NCBI RefSeq assembly: GCF_006443095.1
Contig: NZ_VFWZ01000004.1
Coordinates: 450-64,449, forward strand
Direction of reading: 5' to 3'
Source of the DNA: Aquimarina algicola
Lineage (GTDB): Bacteria; Bacteroidota; Bacteroidia; Flavobacteriales; Flavobacteriaceae
DNA length: 64,000 bases
Shown: piece after piece, positions 37,546 to 46,143 of the stretch
Layout of the letters: every line of letters starts with the position of its first letter
How positions within the stretch are numbered: the first letter of the stretch is position 1
Made by a program: the position numbers and the translations under genes
The notes under the pieces: generated by a model
The model's input: only the letters and a program-made list of their open reading frames with translations
What the model was told of the DNA's origin: nothing
Databases searched by the model: none

Positions 37546-37637
37546 AACCCGTTGTGTTCTAGATTTCCCTTTTTTAAATATCTTCAATTTTAGTGCTAAC
37601 TCTAGCATAACTCACTTTTTTGATTGCACAACGGGTT
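37546..37637. other. Long-range inverted repeat, possible structured terminator
   Basis: AACCCGTTGTG (37546-37556) is perfectly complementary to CACAACGGGTT (37627-37637), 70 bases apart, beginning 10 bases after the giant gene's stop and followed by TTCTTCTTAC. The intervening stretch is AT/T-rich. It may be a 3' stabilising or termination structure; the spacing is unusually wide. Confidence 0.5.
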
Positions 37638-37696
37638 TTCTTCTTACTATAAGTCAAATTATCAACTTGATATAAAGTCTTATTAAGTTTTGTTTA

Positions 37697-37714
37697 AGGT
37701 ACAATGATGTACCT
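37697..37714. promoter_or_regulatory. Palindromic operator-like site
   Basis: AGGTACA-ATGA-TGTACCT is a perfect 7-bp dyad with a 4-base centre. It lies about 230 bases before the next gene, so it may be a regulator site or a small hairpin. No partner copy was noticed elsewhere in the window. Confidence 0.35.
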
Positions 37715-37944
37715 AGTATAGTCCAAAACAAGATAAAAGATCAATCACACTAATCTTCTAAAACCATTAATTATCAACAGAAAATGAAGTTTTTTTCTTA
37801 TCTTAAACAAATAAAATAAATTACTTTCGAATTACATTCGTAACAAAATTTTAACAAACAAATCCAAAATCAAGTTAATTCAGAATACCAGTTTTGTAGT
37901 TATAATTATTTTAGAATACAACACTAAATAATCAATACGGAATA

Positions 37945-38850
37945 ATGGAAAATATTAAAATCGCACTGGATTGGACTGCCAATACTAATCATATTGGTTT
38001 TTTTATTGCCAAAGCCTTAGATTTATATACTGCTCAAGGCTTGGATGTTACCATTATAACTCCTGATGAAGATAACTATGAAATAACTCCGGTTAAAAAA
38101 TTAGAATTAGGTGAAGTTGATTTTGCATTATGTCCTTTAGAAAGTATAATAAGCTATCAAACCAAGAGTAATCCTTTTGATGTAAAAGCTGTTGCTACAC
38201 TCTTGAAAGAAGATATGAGTGCTATCGTAACATTAAAAGAAAATAATATCACATCGCCCAAAGAGCTTGATAGTAAATCTTATGCTTCTTATAACGCCCG
38301 CTATGAAGACGGTATTGTAACGCAGATGGTTCTCAATGATGGTGGTCATGGAAATGTTGACTTCTTATATCCTCAAAAATTAGGGATTTGGGAAACTATT
38401 GTACAAAAGAAATCAGATGCTACATGGGTGTTTCTTAATTGGGAGGCTATACAAGCCGAAGCCGAAGGTGTACAACTTGATATATTTAGAATGCGAGATT
38501 ATAATATCCCTTACTCTTACTCCCCAGTTATTGCTGCTAGCCAACAAAAAATAAAAGAGAAAAAAGAAAGTTATAAAAAATTTCTGGCAGCAACTAAAAA
38601 AGGATTCCTGAGAGCCAAGGAAAATCATCATGAAGCAGCAGAAATTCTTTCTCCATTTATTTCAAATAATGATAAAAACATAGATTTGGTTAAAAGTTTA
38701 CAATATATCTCCCCTTACTTTGGTAATTTTATAGATTGGGGAGTTATGCATAGTTTAGAAGTGGATCGATTTTTACAATGGATTCATGAAAAAAATATGG
38801 AGCAACGACTTTTATCCTCTTCAGATGTCGCTACTCATGCGCTATTGTAA
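37945..38850 (+). CDS. NMT1/THI5-like substrate-binding-fold protein without signal peptide
   Basis: This 301-residue protein of the periplasmic-binding-protein type II fold (NMT1/THI5-like, also SsuA-like) opens with IKIALDWTANTNHIGFFIAKA and has KLELGEVDFALCPLE. No signal peptide or lipobox is present, and the frame upstream of the ATG reaches a TAG at 37912 without encoding one. No ABC permease or ATPase gene is adjacent. It may therefore be a cytoplasmic binding protein or enzyme rather than a transporter subunit. The Cys cluster of the fungal pyrimidine synthase is absent, so HMP-phosphate synthesis is not supported. Confidence 0.7.
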   Translation: MENIKIALDWTANTNHIGFFIAKALDLYTAQGLDVTIITPDEDNYEITPVKKLELGEVDFALCPLESIISYQTKSNPFDVKAVATLLKEDMSAIVTLKENNITSPKELDSKSYASYNARYEDGIVTQMVLNDGGHGNVDFLYPQKLGIWETIVQKKSDATWVFLNWEAIQAEAEGVQLDIFRMRDYNIPYSYSPVIAASQQKIKEKKESYKKFLAATKKGFLRAKENHHEAAEILSPFISNNDKNIDLVKSLQYISPYFGNFIDWGVMHSLEVDRFLQWIHEKNMEQRLLSSSDVATHALL

Positions 38851-38940
38851 CATTTTTTCATAATTATTTATCATAGAAATTAAGCAAACGCAAAAAACAC
38901 CTTATTTTAGAATCTCATAGTAAAATTGTATTATTGAAAT

Positions 38941-39519
38941 ATGATATCAAAGAATACTATATTATATATATACAGTATATTATGTACTACTTTTTGTTTC
39001 TCGCAAAATAAATTTGAACGAGAATATAGAATAGATGAACAAAAAGTACCAGAACTTGCTATTTCATTTATTGATAGTTCTCTTTCTCAAAAAAATATCA
39101 AATGGTATGCTGAAGAAAGCCAAGATGGAAAAACTATTGAAGCCAAAACCAAATACAATGGCAATAGATATAGCATAGAATTTGATGTAAAAGGAAACAT
39201 ATTAGATGTCGAAAAGACCATTCCTTTCAAATCGCTCCCTACAAATACACAAAAAGTTATAAAAACGACACTAGATTCTATTTTTACTAAACACATTATT
39301 CTAAAGATTCAAACACAATGGTTGGCCAATCGTAACACACTATTAGAACTGGTAAAGCATCAATCCTCAAAAAATAATTATCAAACCAACTACGAGATTA
39401 TTGTAAAAGGCAAAAAAGAAAGTGTTTACCTTGTTTATGAGGCACTTTTAGACCAAAAAGGCAAAGTGATTAAACTACTTGAAGTTATACAAAGAAGTTC
39501 TGATAATATTCAATTTTAA
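38941..39519 (+). CDS. Secreted PepSY-like protein, unknown function
   Basis: This 192-residue protein with a signal peptide (about 1-21, ending CFSQ) is followed by a domain of alternating strands and helices. Parts such as AKTKYNGNRYSIEFDVKGNI recall the PepSY-like/beta-lactamase-inhibitor-like fold common in Bacteroidota periplasmic proteins. The next gene starts 7 bases after its stop and encodes a DUF2490 outer-membrane protein, so the pair is co-transcribed. Fold identification is tentative; no enzymatic motif is seen. Confidence 0.5.
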   Translation: MISKNTILYIYSILCTTFCFSQNKFEREYRIDEQKVPELAISFIDSSLSQKNIKWYAEESQDGKTIEAKTKYNGNRYSIEFDVKGNILDVEKTIPFKSLPTNTQKVIKTTLDSIFTKHIILKIQTQWLANRNTLLELVKHQSSKNNYQTNYEIIVKGKKESVYLVYEALLDQKGKVIKLLEVIQRSSDNIQF

Positions 39520-39526
39520 AAAGTAA

Positions 39527-40246
39527 ATGTGTAATCGTTACATCAGATTCATCTGTATTGGTATAATGTATTTTTACCTTATTCATACAGCAACATCACA
39601 AACAGAGTTCAGCTCTGGGTTACTTCCTGAAATTACATTTTCTACCAAAATATCAGATCGTTTCAAATTAATTCATGCAGTAGAATCTAGACAAATTATT
39701 ACAGACAATACAAAAGAAAACTCTTTCAATTACGACTACATTCTTACTGATTTTACAACATTGTTATCTACAAAAGTTGGAGCTTCAGGAGTATTGAATC
39801 TTGGATATTTATTCAGAGTTGAAGAAGATCAGATCATTCACAGGAGTATTCAACAATATAACATTGTTCAGCTTCTTCGTAGAGGTCGAATTGGTCATCG
39901 TGTTGCAACGGATCAAACATTCACAAATAATGAGGCACCAGAATTTAGATTACGCTATAGAATTACTTTAGAAAAACCTTTAACAGGAGACGAGATAGAC
40001 CCAAAAGAGTTTTATATCAAACTTGGTAACGAATATCTTACTTCTTTTCAACAAGATGAAACAGATCTTGAAATCAGAATTCTACCTTTTTTAGGATATG
40101 AGATTAATAAAAAGAGTAAAATAGAAATTGGTCCGGACTATCGTATTAGTGGATTCTCAGAATCCGGTTCTTCTCACAAATTATGGTTAAGCATTGGTTG
40201 GTTCTATGCTTTTGATACAAGAAATAAAGAACAGCACACTAAATAA
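39527..40246 (+). CDS. DUF2490-type outer-membrane beta-barrel protein
   Basis: This 239-residue protein has a signal peptide (ending TATSQ) and then repeated amphipathic strands: GVLNLGYLFRVEED, LRRGRIGHRVATDQTF, FRLRYRITLEKPL and KIEIGPDYRISGF. This is the pattern of DUF2490 proteins, small Bacteroidota barrels of unknown role. It lies directly after the PepSY-like gene. It ends just before a palindrome that precedes the CBM9/beta-lactamase gene. Confidence 0.65.
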   Translation: MCNRYIRFICIGIMYFYLIHTATSQTEFSSGLLPEITFSTKISDRFKLIHAVESRQIITDNTKENSFNYDYILTDFTTLLSTKVGASGVLNLGYLFRVEEDQIIHRSIQQYNIVQLLRRGRIGHRVATDQTFTNNEAPEFRLRYRITLEKPLTGDEIDPKEFYIKLGNEYLTSFQQDETDLEIRILPFLGYEINKKSKIEIGPDYRISGFSESGSSHKLWLSIGWFYAFDTRNKEQHTK

Positions 40247-40263
40247 AAATATATTTTAGATAC

Positions 40264-40278
40264 AAACTGTAACAGTTT
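40264..40278. promoter_or_regulatory. Perfect palindrome before the CBM9/beta-lactamase gene
   Basis: AAACTGT-A-ACAGTTT is a 15-base palindrome lying 58 bases before the ATG at 40336; another AACTGTT half-site sits downstream near 40304. This is the size expected of a repressor or activator site, but no regulator gene is adjacent. Confidence 0.4.
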
Positions 40279-40335
40279 ACAAATAATTGTATCTCTTATT
40301 ATTAACTGTTCGTCATCAATCTAAAAAACTTCATT

Positions 40336-42450
40336 ATGTATCATCAATCAAATTTAAGTAATCATCATCAATCAAACGAACATCGAAACATATCAACAAC
40401 AATCTTTGTAACATTTCTATTTATTCCTCTTTTTTTTAGTGTTGTCTACGGCAATAATATCATCTCAAAATCAAGTTATATTGATGCTGAAGAATTTTCT
40501 AATGGTGCTATTGCCTATGCATATCCTATATCAAATATTACTGTAGATGGAGATTTATCTGACTGGCCCAAAAGTTTGAATGCTTATCCTATACAACATA
40601 GACCATTGGGAAACAGTAGTCGAGGCAAAAATGACTTTGAAGCCTATTTTCATGTAGGATACAATATCAAAGAAAAAGCCATCTATGTAATCGCTGTAGT
40701 AACTGATGATTCTCATATCATCGATACATCTTCAACTGCAGAATGGAATACTCAGGATATTTTTAATTTTTACTTTGATGAACAACATTCTCCCAATGGA
40801 TCAGGAGTGGATTTATATCAATACGGCAAGAGTTACAAACATACCAATGATCAGTCTGTAAGCTGGGATCCTTCAAAAAAAATGACCAATTGGGATAATA
40901 TAGATATTGTTCACTCCCGCAAAGGAAACAAAACTATTTATGAGTGTAAAGTAAAAATGGAACAGCAAGTTGCTTTACCAAAAACCATCGGGATGGATTT
41001 TGTTTTTGTAGATAAAGACACAAATGACAGAAAACCTTCTAATTCTTACATTACCTGGGGCAATAAATTAGGGAAAAGTAGTTTTCCTGCTAGATTAGGA
41101 GATATTATTCTTATGGATACTCAAATGAAGACAGGAGTCGTAGAAGGTAGATTATCTTGGAAGCAAAATAATGAAAAAAGTTATCCAGAATACATTAGAT
41201 ACACCTCAGAAAAAACACCACGATTATGGACACAAATTCTTGTAGATTCTACAGGAGCTTATAATGTAGAACTTCCCGTAGGCAAATACCAAATAAGTTA
41301 TGCCACTCAAACGGTAAAAAACAATGATGAAGTTATCCGCATTGATACCCAAGAACACAAAATAGTTGCAATACAAGAAAATCAAAAAAATATTGCACCT
41401 ACAATGGCTATAAATTCTATTAAAGCACCGGATCTAATACCCAAAAAAGGTGTCTTACATAATTTTGACAAAAAAAATACTGAGGCTATCGATAGATTTA
41501 TCAAAACCTATCAAGAATATTATCAAATTCCGGGAGTATCAATGGCGCTTATAAAAGATGGTAAAATTGCCTATCATAAAACATATGGAGTCAAAAATAC
41601 GTTTACCAAAGCAAAAGTTGATCATAACACGCTGTTTGAAGCCGCATCTATAACCAAACCTGTTTTTGGATTTGCTGTAATGCGACTGGTAGAAAAAGGA
41701 ATCATTGATTTAGACAAACCTTTATATCAGTATCTTCCTTTCGAAGATATAGCACACGACGAGCGTTATAAACTCATTACAGCCAGACATGTGTTGTCTC
41801 ATCAAACAGGTTTTCCTAATTGGGCAAATAACAATCCTGACGGAAAAATTGATATAAAATTTACACCAGGCACTCAATATCAATATTCTGGAGAAGGTTT
41901 TGAGTATCTAAAAAGAGTAATTGTACATATCACAGGAAAAGATATGAATGATATTTTAAAAGAAGAAGCCGTAGATCCTTTGGGATTAGAAAACACTTAT
42001 TTTTCAAAAAACGACTACTTAGCTAAAGTAAAATCTAATGGCCATTTTGATAATTTACCTACACCTGCAGATTTACCCGAAAACCCAGGTGTAGCTTCAA
42101 CAATGCATACCGAGGCAAAAACATTTACCAATTTTTTAATTGGATTATCAGATAGAAAAGGACTAAAACCTAGTACCTACGACAAAATGTTCAAAATCCA
42201 AACAGTAATTCCTACAGATGAAGAAGACCCTGAACCTGATGGATATGAAAATTATTTTGGTTTGAGTATTTCTATGCAAAAAACACCTTTTGGCCTTAGT
42301 TTTGGACACGGTGGAAATAATGGTGATTTTAGATGTTTAGCAAAAATGTATAAAGATTTAGATATGGGGTTTGTGATTTTTACGAATAGTAATACAGGTA
42401 AAATATTGCATAATGATCTTGATCAATTTTTAGTTACCGGTAAATTATAA
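40336..42450 (+). CDS. CBM9-like domain fused to a beta-lactamase-fold serine hydrolase
   Basis: This 704-residue protein has an N-terminal hydrophobic segment (about 20-38, FVTFLFIPLFFSVVYGN). Next comes a CBM9-like module (about 65-270: ITVDGDLSDWPKSLN, IYVIAVVTDDSHII, WNTQDIFNFYFDE), a linker, and a class C beta-lactamase/DD-peptidase domain (about 375-700). The catalytic SxxK is SITK (Ser438-Lys441), the Tyr motif is YSG (517-519) and the third motif is HGG (658-660). It is probably an extracytoplasmic esterase or peptidase, not an antibiotic resistance enzyme. The sugar-binding module suggests a carbohydrate ester or cell-wall substrate. It is transcribed alone. Confidence 0.82.
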   Translation: MYHQSNLSNHHQSNEHRNISTTIFVTFLFIPLFFSVVYGNNIISKSSYIDAEEFSNGAIAYAYPISNITVDGDLSDWPKSLNAYPIQHRPLGNSSRGKNDFEAYFHVGYNIKEKAIYVIAVVTDDSHIIDTSSTAEWNTQDIFNFYFDEQHSPNGSGVDLYQYGKSYKHTNDQSVSWDPSKKMTNWDNIDIVHSRKGNKTIYECKVKMEQQVALPKTIGMDFVFVDKDTNDRKPSNSYITWGNKLGKSSFPARLGDIILMDTQMKTGVVEGRLSWKQNNEKSYPEYIRYTSEKTPRLWTQILVDSTGAYNVELPVGKYQISYATQTVKNNDEVIRIDTQEHKIVAIQENQKNIAPTMAINSIKAPDLIPKKGVLHNFDKKNTEAIDRFIKTYQEYYQIPGVSMALIKDGKIAYHKTYGVKNTFTKAKVDHNTLFEAASITKPVFGFAVMRLVEKGIIDLDKPLYQYLPFEDIAHDERYKLITARHVLSHQTGFPNWANNNPDGKIDIKFTPGTQYQYSGEGFEYLKRVIVHITGKDMNDILKEEAVDPLGLENTYFSKNDYLAKVKSNGHFDNLPTPADLPENPGVASTMHTEAKTFTNFLIGLSDRKGLKPSTYDKMFKIQTVIPTDEEDPEPDGYENYFGLSISMQKTPFGLSFGHGGNNGDFRCLAKMYKDLDMGFVIFTNSNTGKILHNDLDQFLVTGKL

Positions 42451-42466
42451 TAATATTTTGACTCAG

Positions 42467-42511
42467 AAATAAACCTCTTTTTTACTTAATAAAGAAGAGG
42501 TTTATTTTTTT
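42467..42511 (+). terminator. Intrinsic terminator after the CBM9/beta-lactamase gene
   Basis: AAATAAACCTCTT (42467-42479) pairs with AAGAGGTTTATTT (42495-42507), a perfect 13-bp stem, and ends in a T-run (42503-42511). Confidence 0.87.
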
Positions 42512-42625
42512 AATAATAGTATTACATTAATCAATAGTTACTTTTAAAAACTTTAGTACTTTTAAGAACAAACTTATGCTGAGTCAGAAACTAATTTAAT
42601 CTATAGTAGAGAAACACAAATCATC

Positions 42626-43393
42626 ATGAAATACAAAATCCTCATTACATTTTTTTCACTGTTCTTTTATCTATTGTCTAATGCTACTCCCACCAAAGTA
42701 ATGATTAGAGCAAAAGCCAAAGATGCCAAATTTATTGGTAGCTCAATAGGAGGAGCTTATGTCACTGTAAAAAACAAATTGACAGGTGAAATCCTTTCAC
42801 AAGGAAAAACAAAAGGAGGTACGGGTAATACAACCCTAATCATGAAAACAGCAAGAGAGCGAGATATGATGATTACAGATGATACTACTTCAGGATTTCT
42901 TGCTGAGCTAGATATAGCAGAACCCGTTTTTGTATCTATACAAGTAGTCGCTCCTGTAAATAAAAAACAAGCTTCTGTTACTGCCACTACAGAAATATGG
43001 GTAATCCCGGGTAAAGATATTCTTAACGATGGTGTTATTGTAGAAATCCCCGGATTCATAGTTGATATTTTAACTCCGAGAACCCATCAATTTATATCGT
43101 TAAAAACACTATCGCAAAAAAAAGTCAATATACAAGCAAATGTGGTTATGATGTGTGGATGCACCATTAGCAAAGGAGGACTTTGGGACGCTGAAAAAAT
43201 TGAAGTAAATGGTATAGTAAAAAAGAATGACACAATAATTGATCAAATTAAACTTGTATCGACATCACCTAATCTATTTGAAGGCAACTTTATTACAAAT
43301 GAAACGGGCACTTATGAAGTTATTATATCTGCTTATGCTCCTAATACCGGAAATACGGGAGTCGATAAAATCAATTATATCATAACACAATAA
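42626..43393 (+). CDS. Secreted protein of unknown function
   Basis: This 255-residue protein with a signal peptide (MKYKILITFFSLFFYLLSNA) is mainly beta-strand. It has a carboxypeptidase-regulatory-like stretch early on (GGAYVTVKNKLTGEILSQG) and ends in an Ig-like part (GTYEVIISAYAPNTGNTG). I do not recognise the full family. It precedes a YdeI-like gene by 18 bases and may share its transcript. The function is unknown. Confidence 0.5.
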   Translation: MKYKILITFFSLFFYLLSNATPTKVMIRAKAKDAKFIGSSIGGAYVTVKNKLTGEILSQGKTKGGTGNTTLIMKTARERDMMITDDTTSGFLAELDIAEPVFVSIQVVAPVNKKQASVTATTEIWVIPGKDILNDGVIVEIPGFIVDILTPRTHQFISLKTLSQKKVNIQANVVMMCGCTISKGGLWDAEKIEVNGIVKKNDTIIDQIKLVSTSPNLFEGNFITNETGTYEVIISAYAPNTGNTGVDKINYIITQ

Positions 43394-43411
43394 TATACCA
43401 AACCTCAAGAT

Positions 43412-43984
43412 ATGGAAATACCCGAATTCTATTTTAAAAATGATACCGAGTGGCGTAATTGGCTACATGATCATCATAATAGCTATAAGGGTATTTATCT
43501 TATTTTTTATAAAGTAGACAGTAAACAGCCAAGTATGCGTTGGGAAGAAGCTGTAAAAGTAGCTCTATGTTACGGTTGGATTGATTCTACTGTAAAAAGA
43601 TTGGATCATGAGAGACGTAGACAATATTTCTGCCCTCGTAAACCTAAAAGTGTATGGAGTAAACTCAATAAAACCTATATTATTGATCTCATTGATCAAG
43701 GGCTAATGCATAAAAGTGGTTTATCTAGTATAGAAATTGCAAAAAACAATGGATCATGGATAGCTTTAGATGATGTTGAGAATGGGATTATACCAGAAGA
43801 CCTTCAAAAAGCGTTTGATCAAAACGCATTAGCATTTAATAACTACAATAATTTTGCGAAGGGATATCGTAAAAATTATCTATACTGGCTTCATCAGGCA
43901 AAAAGACAAGAAACAAGGGATAAACGCATTACTGCTATTATCGAATTTTGCGAAAAAAACATTAAATCAAGAGATAATCGATAA
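43412..43984 (+). CDS. YdeI/OmpD-associated family protein
   Basis: This 190-residue soluble protein has the family's conserved stretches: FKNDTEWRNWLHDHH at the start, WEEAVKVALCYGWIDSTVKR and RRRQYFCPRKPKSVWSKLNK, followed by a helical tail. YdeI-type proteins are linked in E. coli to resistance to stress and to OmpD, but their molecular function is poorly defined. No signal peptide is present. It converges with the DinB-like gene 23 bases on. Confidence 0.8.
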   Translation: MEIPEFYFKNDTEWRNWLHDHHNSYKGIYLIFYKVDSKQPSMRWEEAVKVALCYGWIDSTVKRLDHERRRQYFCPRKPKSVWSKLNKTYIIDLIDQGLMHKSGLSSIEIAKNNGSWIALDDVENGIIPEDLQKAFDQNALAFNNYNNFAKGYRKNYLYWLHQAKRQETRDKRITAIIEFCEKNIKSRDNR

Positions 43985-44007
43985 TATTCAAAATTGTCAT
44001 GTTATCG

Positions 44008-44538
44008 TTATTTTTTAAGTATTCCTAGATAATTATACCAGGGGCCAACTTCTTCTGTATATTGTTTTGCCATAACTCTGGATATTTGTGCAATATGCCC
44101 CAAATCATGAACCGCCCAAGTCGAAATCAATTGCTTAAGAGTAACCTTACCAAATTCGGGATGGATTCCTATTCGATCAAAATCTTTTTGGGTAATATGT
44201 AATGAGGTCAATTCTTTCAGGCTTTTCTCTCTCAATGATTTGAATTCTATTATTAAATCACTAATCGGTTTTGTTTGATCTTGATTGAATTGGGCGAACC
44301 TATCAAAAGGTTCAAAGAATTTGTTTTCAGAATCACTTAAAATTATTTTGACACGTACAATCCAATCTGTTTGTTCGCCAACAATCAAGTGTCCTAATAT
44401 GTCATATGGACTCCAGGTATTTTCACCTTCATTATTTTTAATCCATTCTTCAGATAAACCATCCAACATGGTTTTTAGAACTAAAGGAGTATTACGCAAT
44501 ATTTCTATTGATTTGTCTAACTCAAAATTCATAACCAA
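44008..44538 (-). CDS. DinB-like family protein
   Basis: This 176-residue four-helix-bundle protein has an N-terminal helix with LDKSIEILRNTPLVLKTML, then SEEWIKNNEGENTWSPYDIL followed by GHLIVGEQ, and a later WAVHDLGHIAQISRVMAKQY. These supply the three His positions (HL, HDLGH) of the metal-binding DinB/YfiT fold. Such enzymes act as thiol-dependent transferases or are of unknown activity. Two candidate starts, Met1 and Met3, are four bases apart in effect; I kept the longer. It stands alone. Confidence 0.8.
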   Translation of the reverse strand: MVMNFELDKSIEILRNTPLVLKTMLDGLSEEWIKNNEGENTWSPYDILGHLIVGEQTDWIVRVKIILSDSENKFFEPFDRFAQFNQDQTKPISDLIIEFKSLREKSLKELTSLHITQKDFDRIGIHPEFGKVTLKQLISTWAVHDLGHIAQISRVMAKQYTEEVGPWYNYLGILKK

Positions 44539-44689
44539 TTTTTATTTTTTATTCATCACAACGTTTTTCAATCTTCTAGGATACTTATTTTAAAACAAAC
44601 TGTCTTAATAAATAAGGTCTATAAATTCTCTTCAGAGTTAACAACAACAAACAATTATCTTTATACAGTACTTGCGAGGCTATGTTATA

Positions 44690-45370
44690 TTAAATAAAAA
44701 AATCATATATTTTATTGACATATTTATCTCTCTGATACCAATCATTAAAGACAAGCTCAAATTTATTTACTTTAAAGGCTCCAAAATTGTAATTAATATT
44801 TTTATCTAAAGCCTTTAAAAATTTTTCTTTTTGGCTCAATTTTGTTTTAAATCGAATAATTGTTGAATGTGCTGTTTGTATTGAATACCTTTTGTCTAAA
44901 CTCTGTTCTAGATTAGAATTTTTAAATTCTTTTCTCAACCTGTCTCTAATATCATTCAACTCGTTAGTATTCATAAATCCTCGAATCATAATTCCAGAAG
45001 GTGAAGCTGTAATTCCTTTAAAAGTGATACTAAATTCTCTTTTTTCCAGAAGACATTTCTGAGTCAATTCAATATACTTTTTTAAATCAATAGTTTTCAT
45101 ATCAAAACCATCATAACAAGAAATGATTGACATTACAGTAATATGAATATCAGAATTTGGATAATAGTATTGGTTGGGTTCTATTCTCTTAATTTCTTTG
45201 ATAAATTTTTGTATTTCTTCTTTTATTTCGATCGGAGGTCTTATCAAAAGTGTTATTCCAAACCGATTATCCTTGTCAGAATCTATCAAATTATCAATCT
45301 CATAATTATCGGAAGAAATCTTACTTATTGAATGATCATAGAGTTCTTTATAGTGACTTTCTAAATTCAT
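44690..45370 (-). CDS. 2H phosphoesterase-superfamily protein (2'-5' RNA ligase-like)
   Basis: This 226-residue soluble protein has two HxT motifs at the expected spacing: SDIHITVMSI (about residue 80) and AHSTIIRF (about residue 170). These mark the 2H fold of 2'-5' RNA ligases and cyclic phosphodiesterases. It contains several Asp/Asn-rich loops and no signal peptide. The A+T content is very high, even for this window. The reaction is unknown; a role in RNA 2',3'-cyclic ends is a family-based inference. Confidence 0.65.
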   Translation of the reverse strand: MNLESHYKELYDHSISKISSDNYEIDNLIDSDKDNRFGITLLIRPPIEIKEEIQKFIKEIKRIEPNQYYYPNSDIHITVMSIISCYDGFDMKTIDLKKYIELTQKCLLEKREFSITFKGITASPSGIMIRGFMNTNELNDIRDRLRKEFKNSNLEQSLDKRYSIQTAHSTIIRFKTKLSQKEKFLKALDKNINYNFGAFKVNKFELVFNDWYQRDKYVNKIYDFFI

Positions 45371-45681
45371 TAATTACAAATTTTCAAATTATTATGAGTG
45401 CTTGCCATAATATAGCCTAATGATTAGTATATAGTTTGCTACATGTTCCAAGAACTAATTTAGTAAACAAATCACAGACATAAAGTGACAGTACAATTTT
45501 TGATTGGTAATTGCTCCTTTGAAGTTCAAATTTTGGCACTATACTTTAAAAATTCAGTAATGTCTATTAAAGTATGTCAATATTTTTTCATAAATACATC
45601 TTTATTGTCATAACATTGGTAGTATTTTCTATCTTTAGATATTAATAATCACAGAACAGTAAAAAAGATATTATAAACCAT
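45371..45681. other. Non-coding stretch between divergent genes
   Basis: Nothing that encodes a protein of useful length is seen. On the plus side TTG (45605-45607) followed after 22 bases by TATCTTTA (45630-45637) could be the promoter of the DUF3291/S10 operon, 45 bases before its start. No terminator is evident. Confidence 0.4.
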
Positions 45682-46143
45682 ATGCAATTAGCTCAAGTAA
45701 ACATTGCAGAAATGCTTGCCCCGATAGATGATCCTATTATGGCAGATTTTGTAAATAATTTGGATCGAATTAATATGTTGGCAGAACAAAGCAAAGGTTT
45801 TGTCTGGAGACTCAAAGAAGAGGGAGATGATAATGCTACTTCTATAACAGTATTCGATAATATTTTTTTAATCATTAACCTATCTGTCTGGGAAAATACC
45901 GAAACACTTTTTGACTTTGTCTATAAAACAGCACATGCCGATATTCTAAAAAGAAAAAAAGAATGGTTTCACAAAATGCCCAGAATGCATATGGCACTAT
46001 GGTATGTAGAAGATCATCATACACCATCACCACAAGAAGCCAAAGAAAGATTGTATTATTTACAAGAACATGGTGAAACCCCATATGCATTTTCTTTTAA
46101 AAACAGATTTACATCCAAAGAAGCTTTAAATTTTAAGCAATGA
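45682..46143 (+). CDS. DUF3291 domain protein
   Basis: This 153-residue soluble protein contains QLAQVNIAEMLAPIDDPIMA, DNIFLIINLSVWENTETLFD and HMALWYVEDHHTPSPQEAKE, as in the DUF3291 family of monooxygenase-like ABM-fold proteins. No catalytic role has been assigned to the family that I know of. Its stop overlaps the start of the next gene by four bases (ATGA), showing translational coupling to a secreted carboxypeptidase. The linkage is odd because one is cytoplasmic and the other is secreted. Confidence 0.75.
   Translation: MQLAQVNIAEMLAPIDDPIMADFVNNLDRINMLAEQSKGFVWRLKEEGDDNATSITVFDNIFLIINLSVWENTETLFDFVYKTAHADILKRKKEWFHKMPRMHMALWYVEDHHTPSPQEAKERLYYLQEHGETPYAFSFKNRFTSKEALNFKQ

Larger units (their letters stand above)
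37537..37944. other. Non-coding stretch after the giant gene
   Basis: No gene is visible. It contains a long-range inverted repeat (37546-37637) and a compact palindrome (37697-37714), both annotated separately. The rest is AT-rich. Confidence 0.45.

Noticed and set aside
37945-38850. Annotation as pyrimidine (HMP-phosphate) synthase of the THI5 type
   Set aside because: The conserved Cys cluster of the fungal enzyme is absent, so only the fold family is supported.
40336-42450. Annotation as an antibiotic-resistance beta-lactamase
   Set aside because: The fold is shared by many esterases and peptidases, and a sugar-binding module precedes it; no resistance-specific feature is visible.
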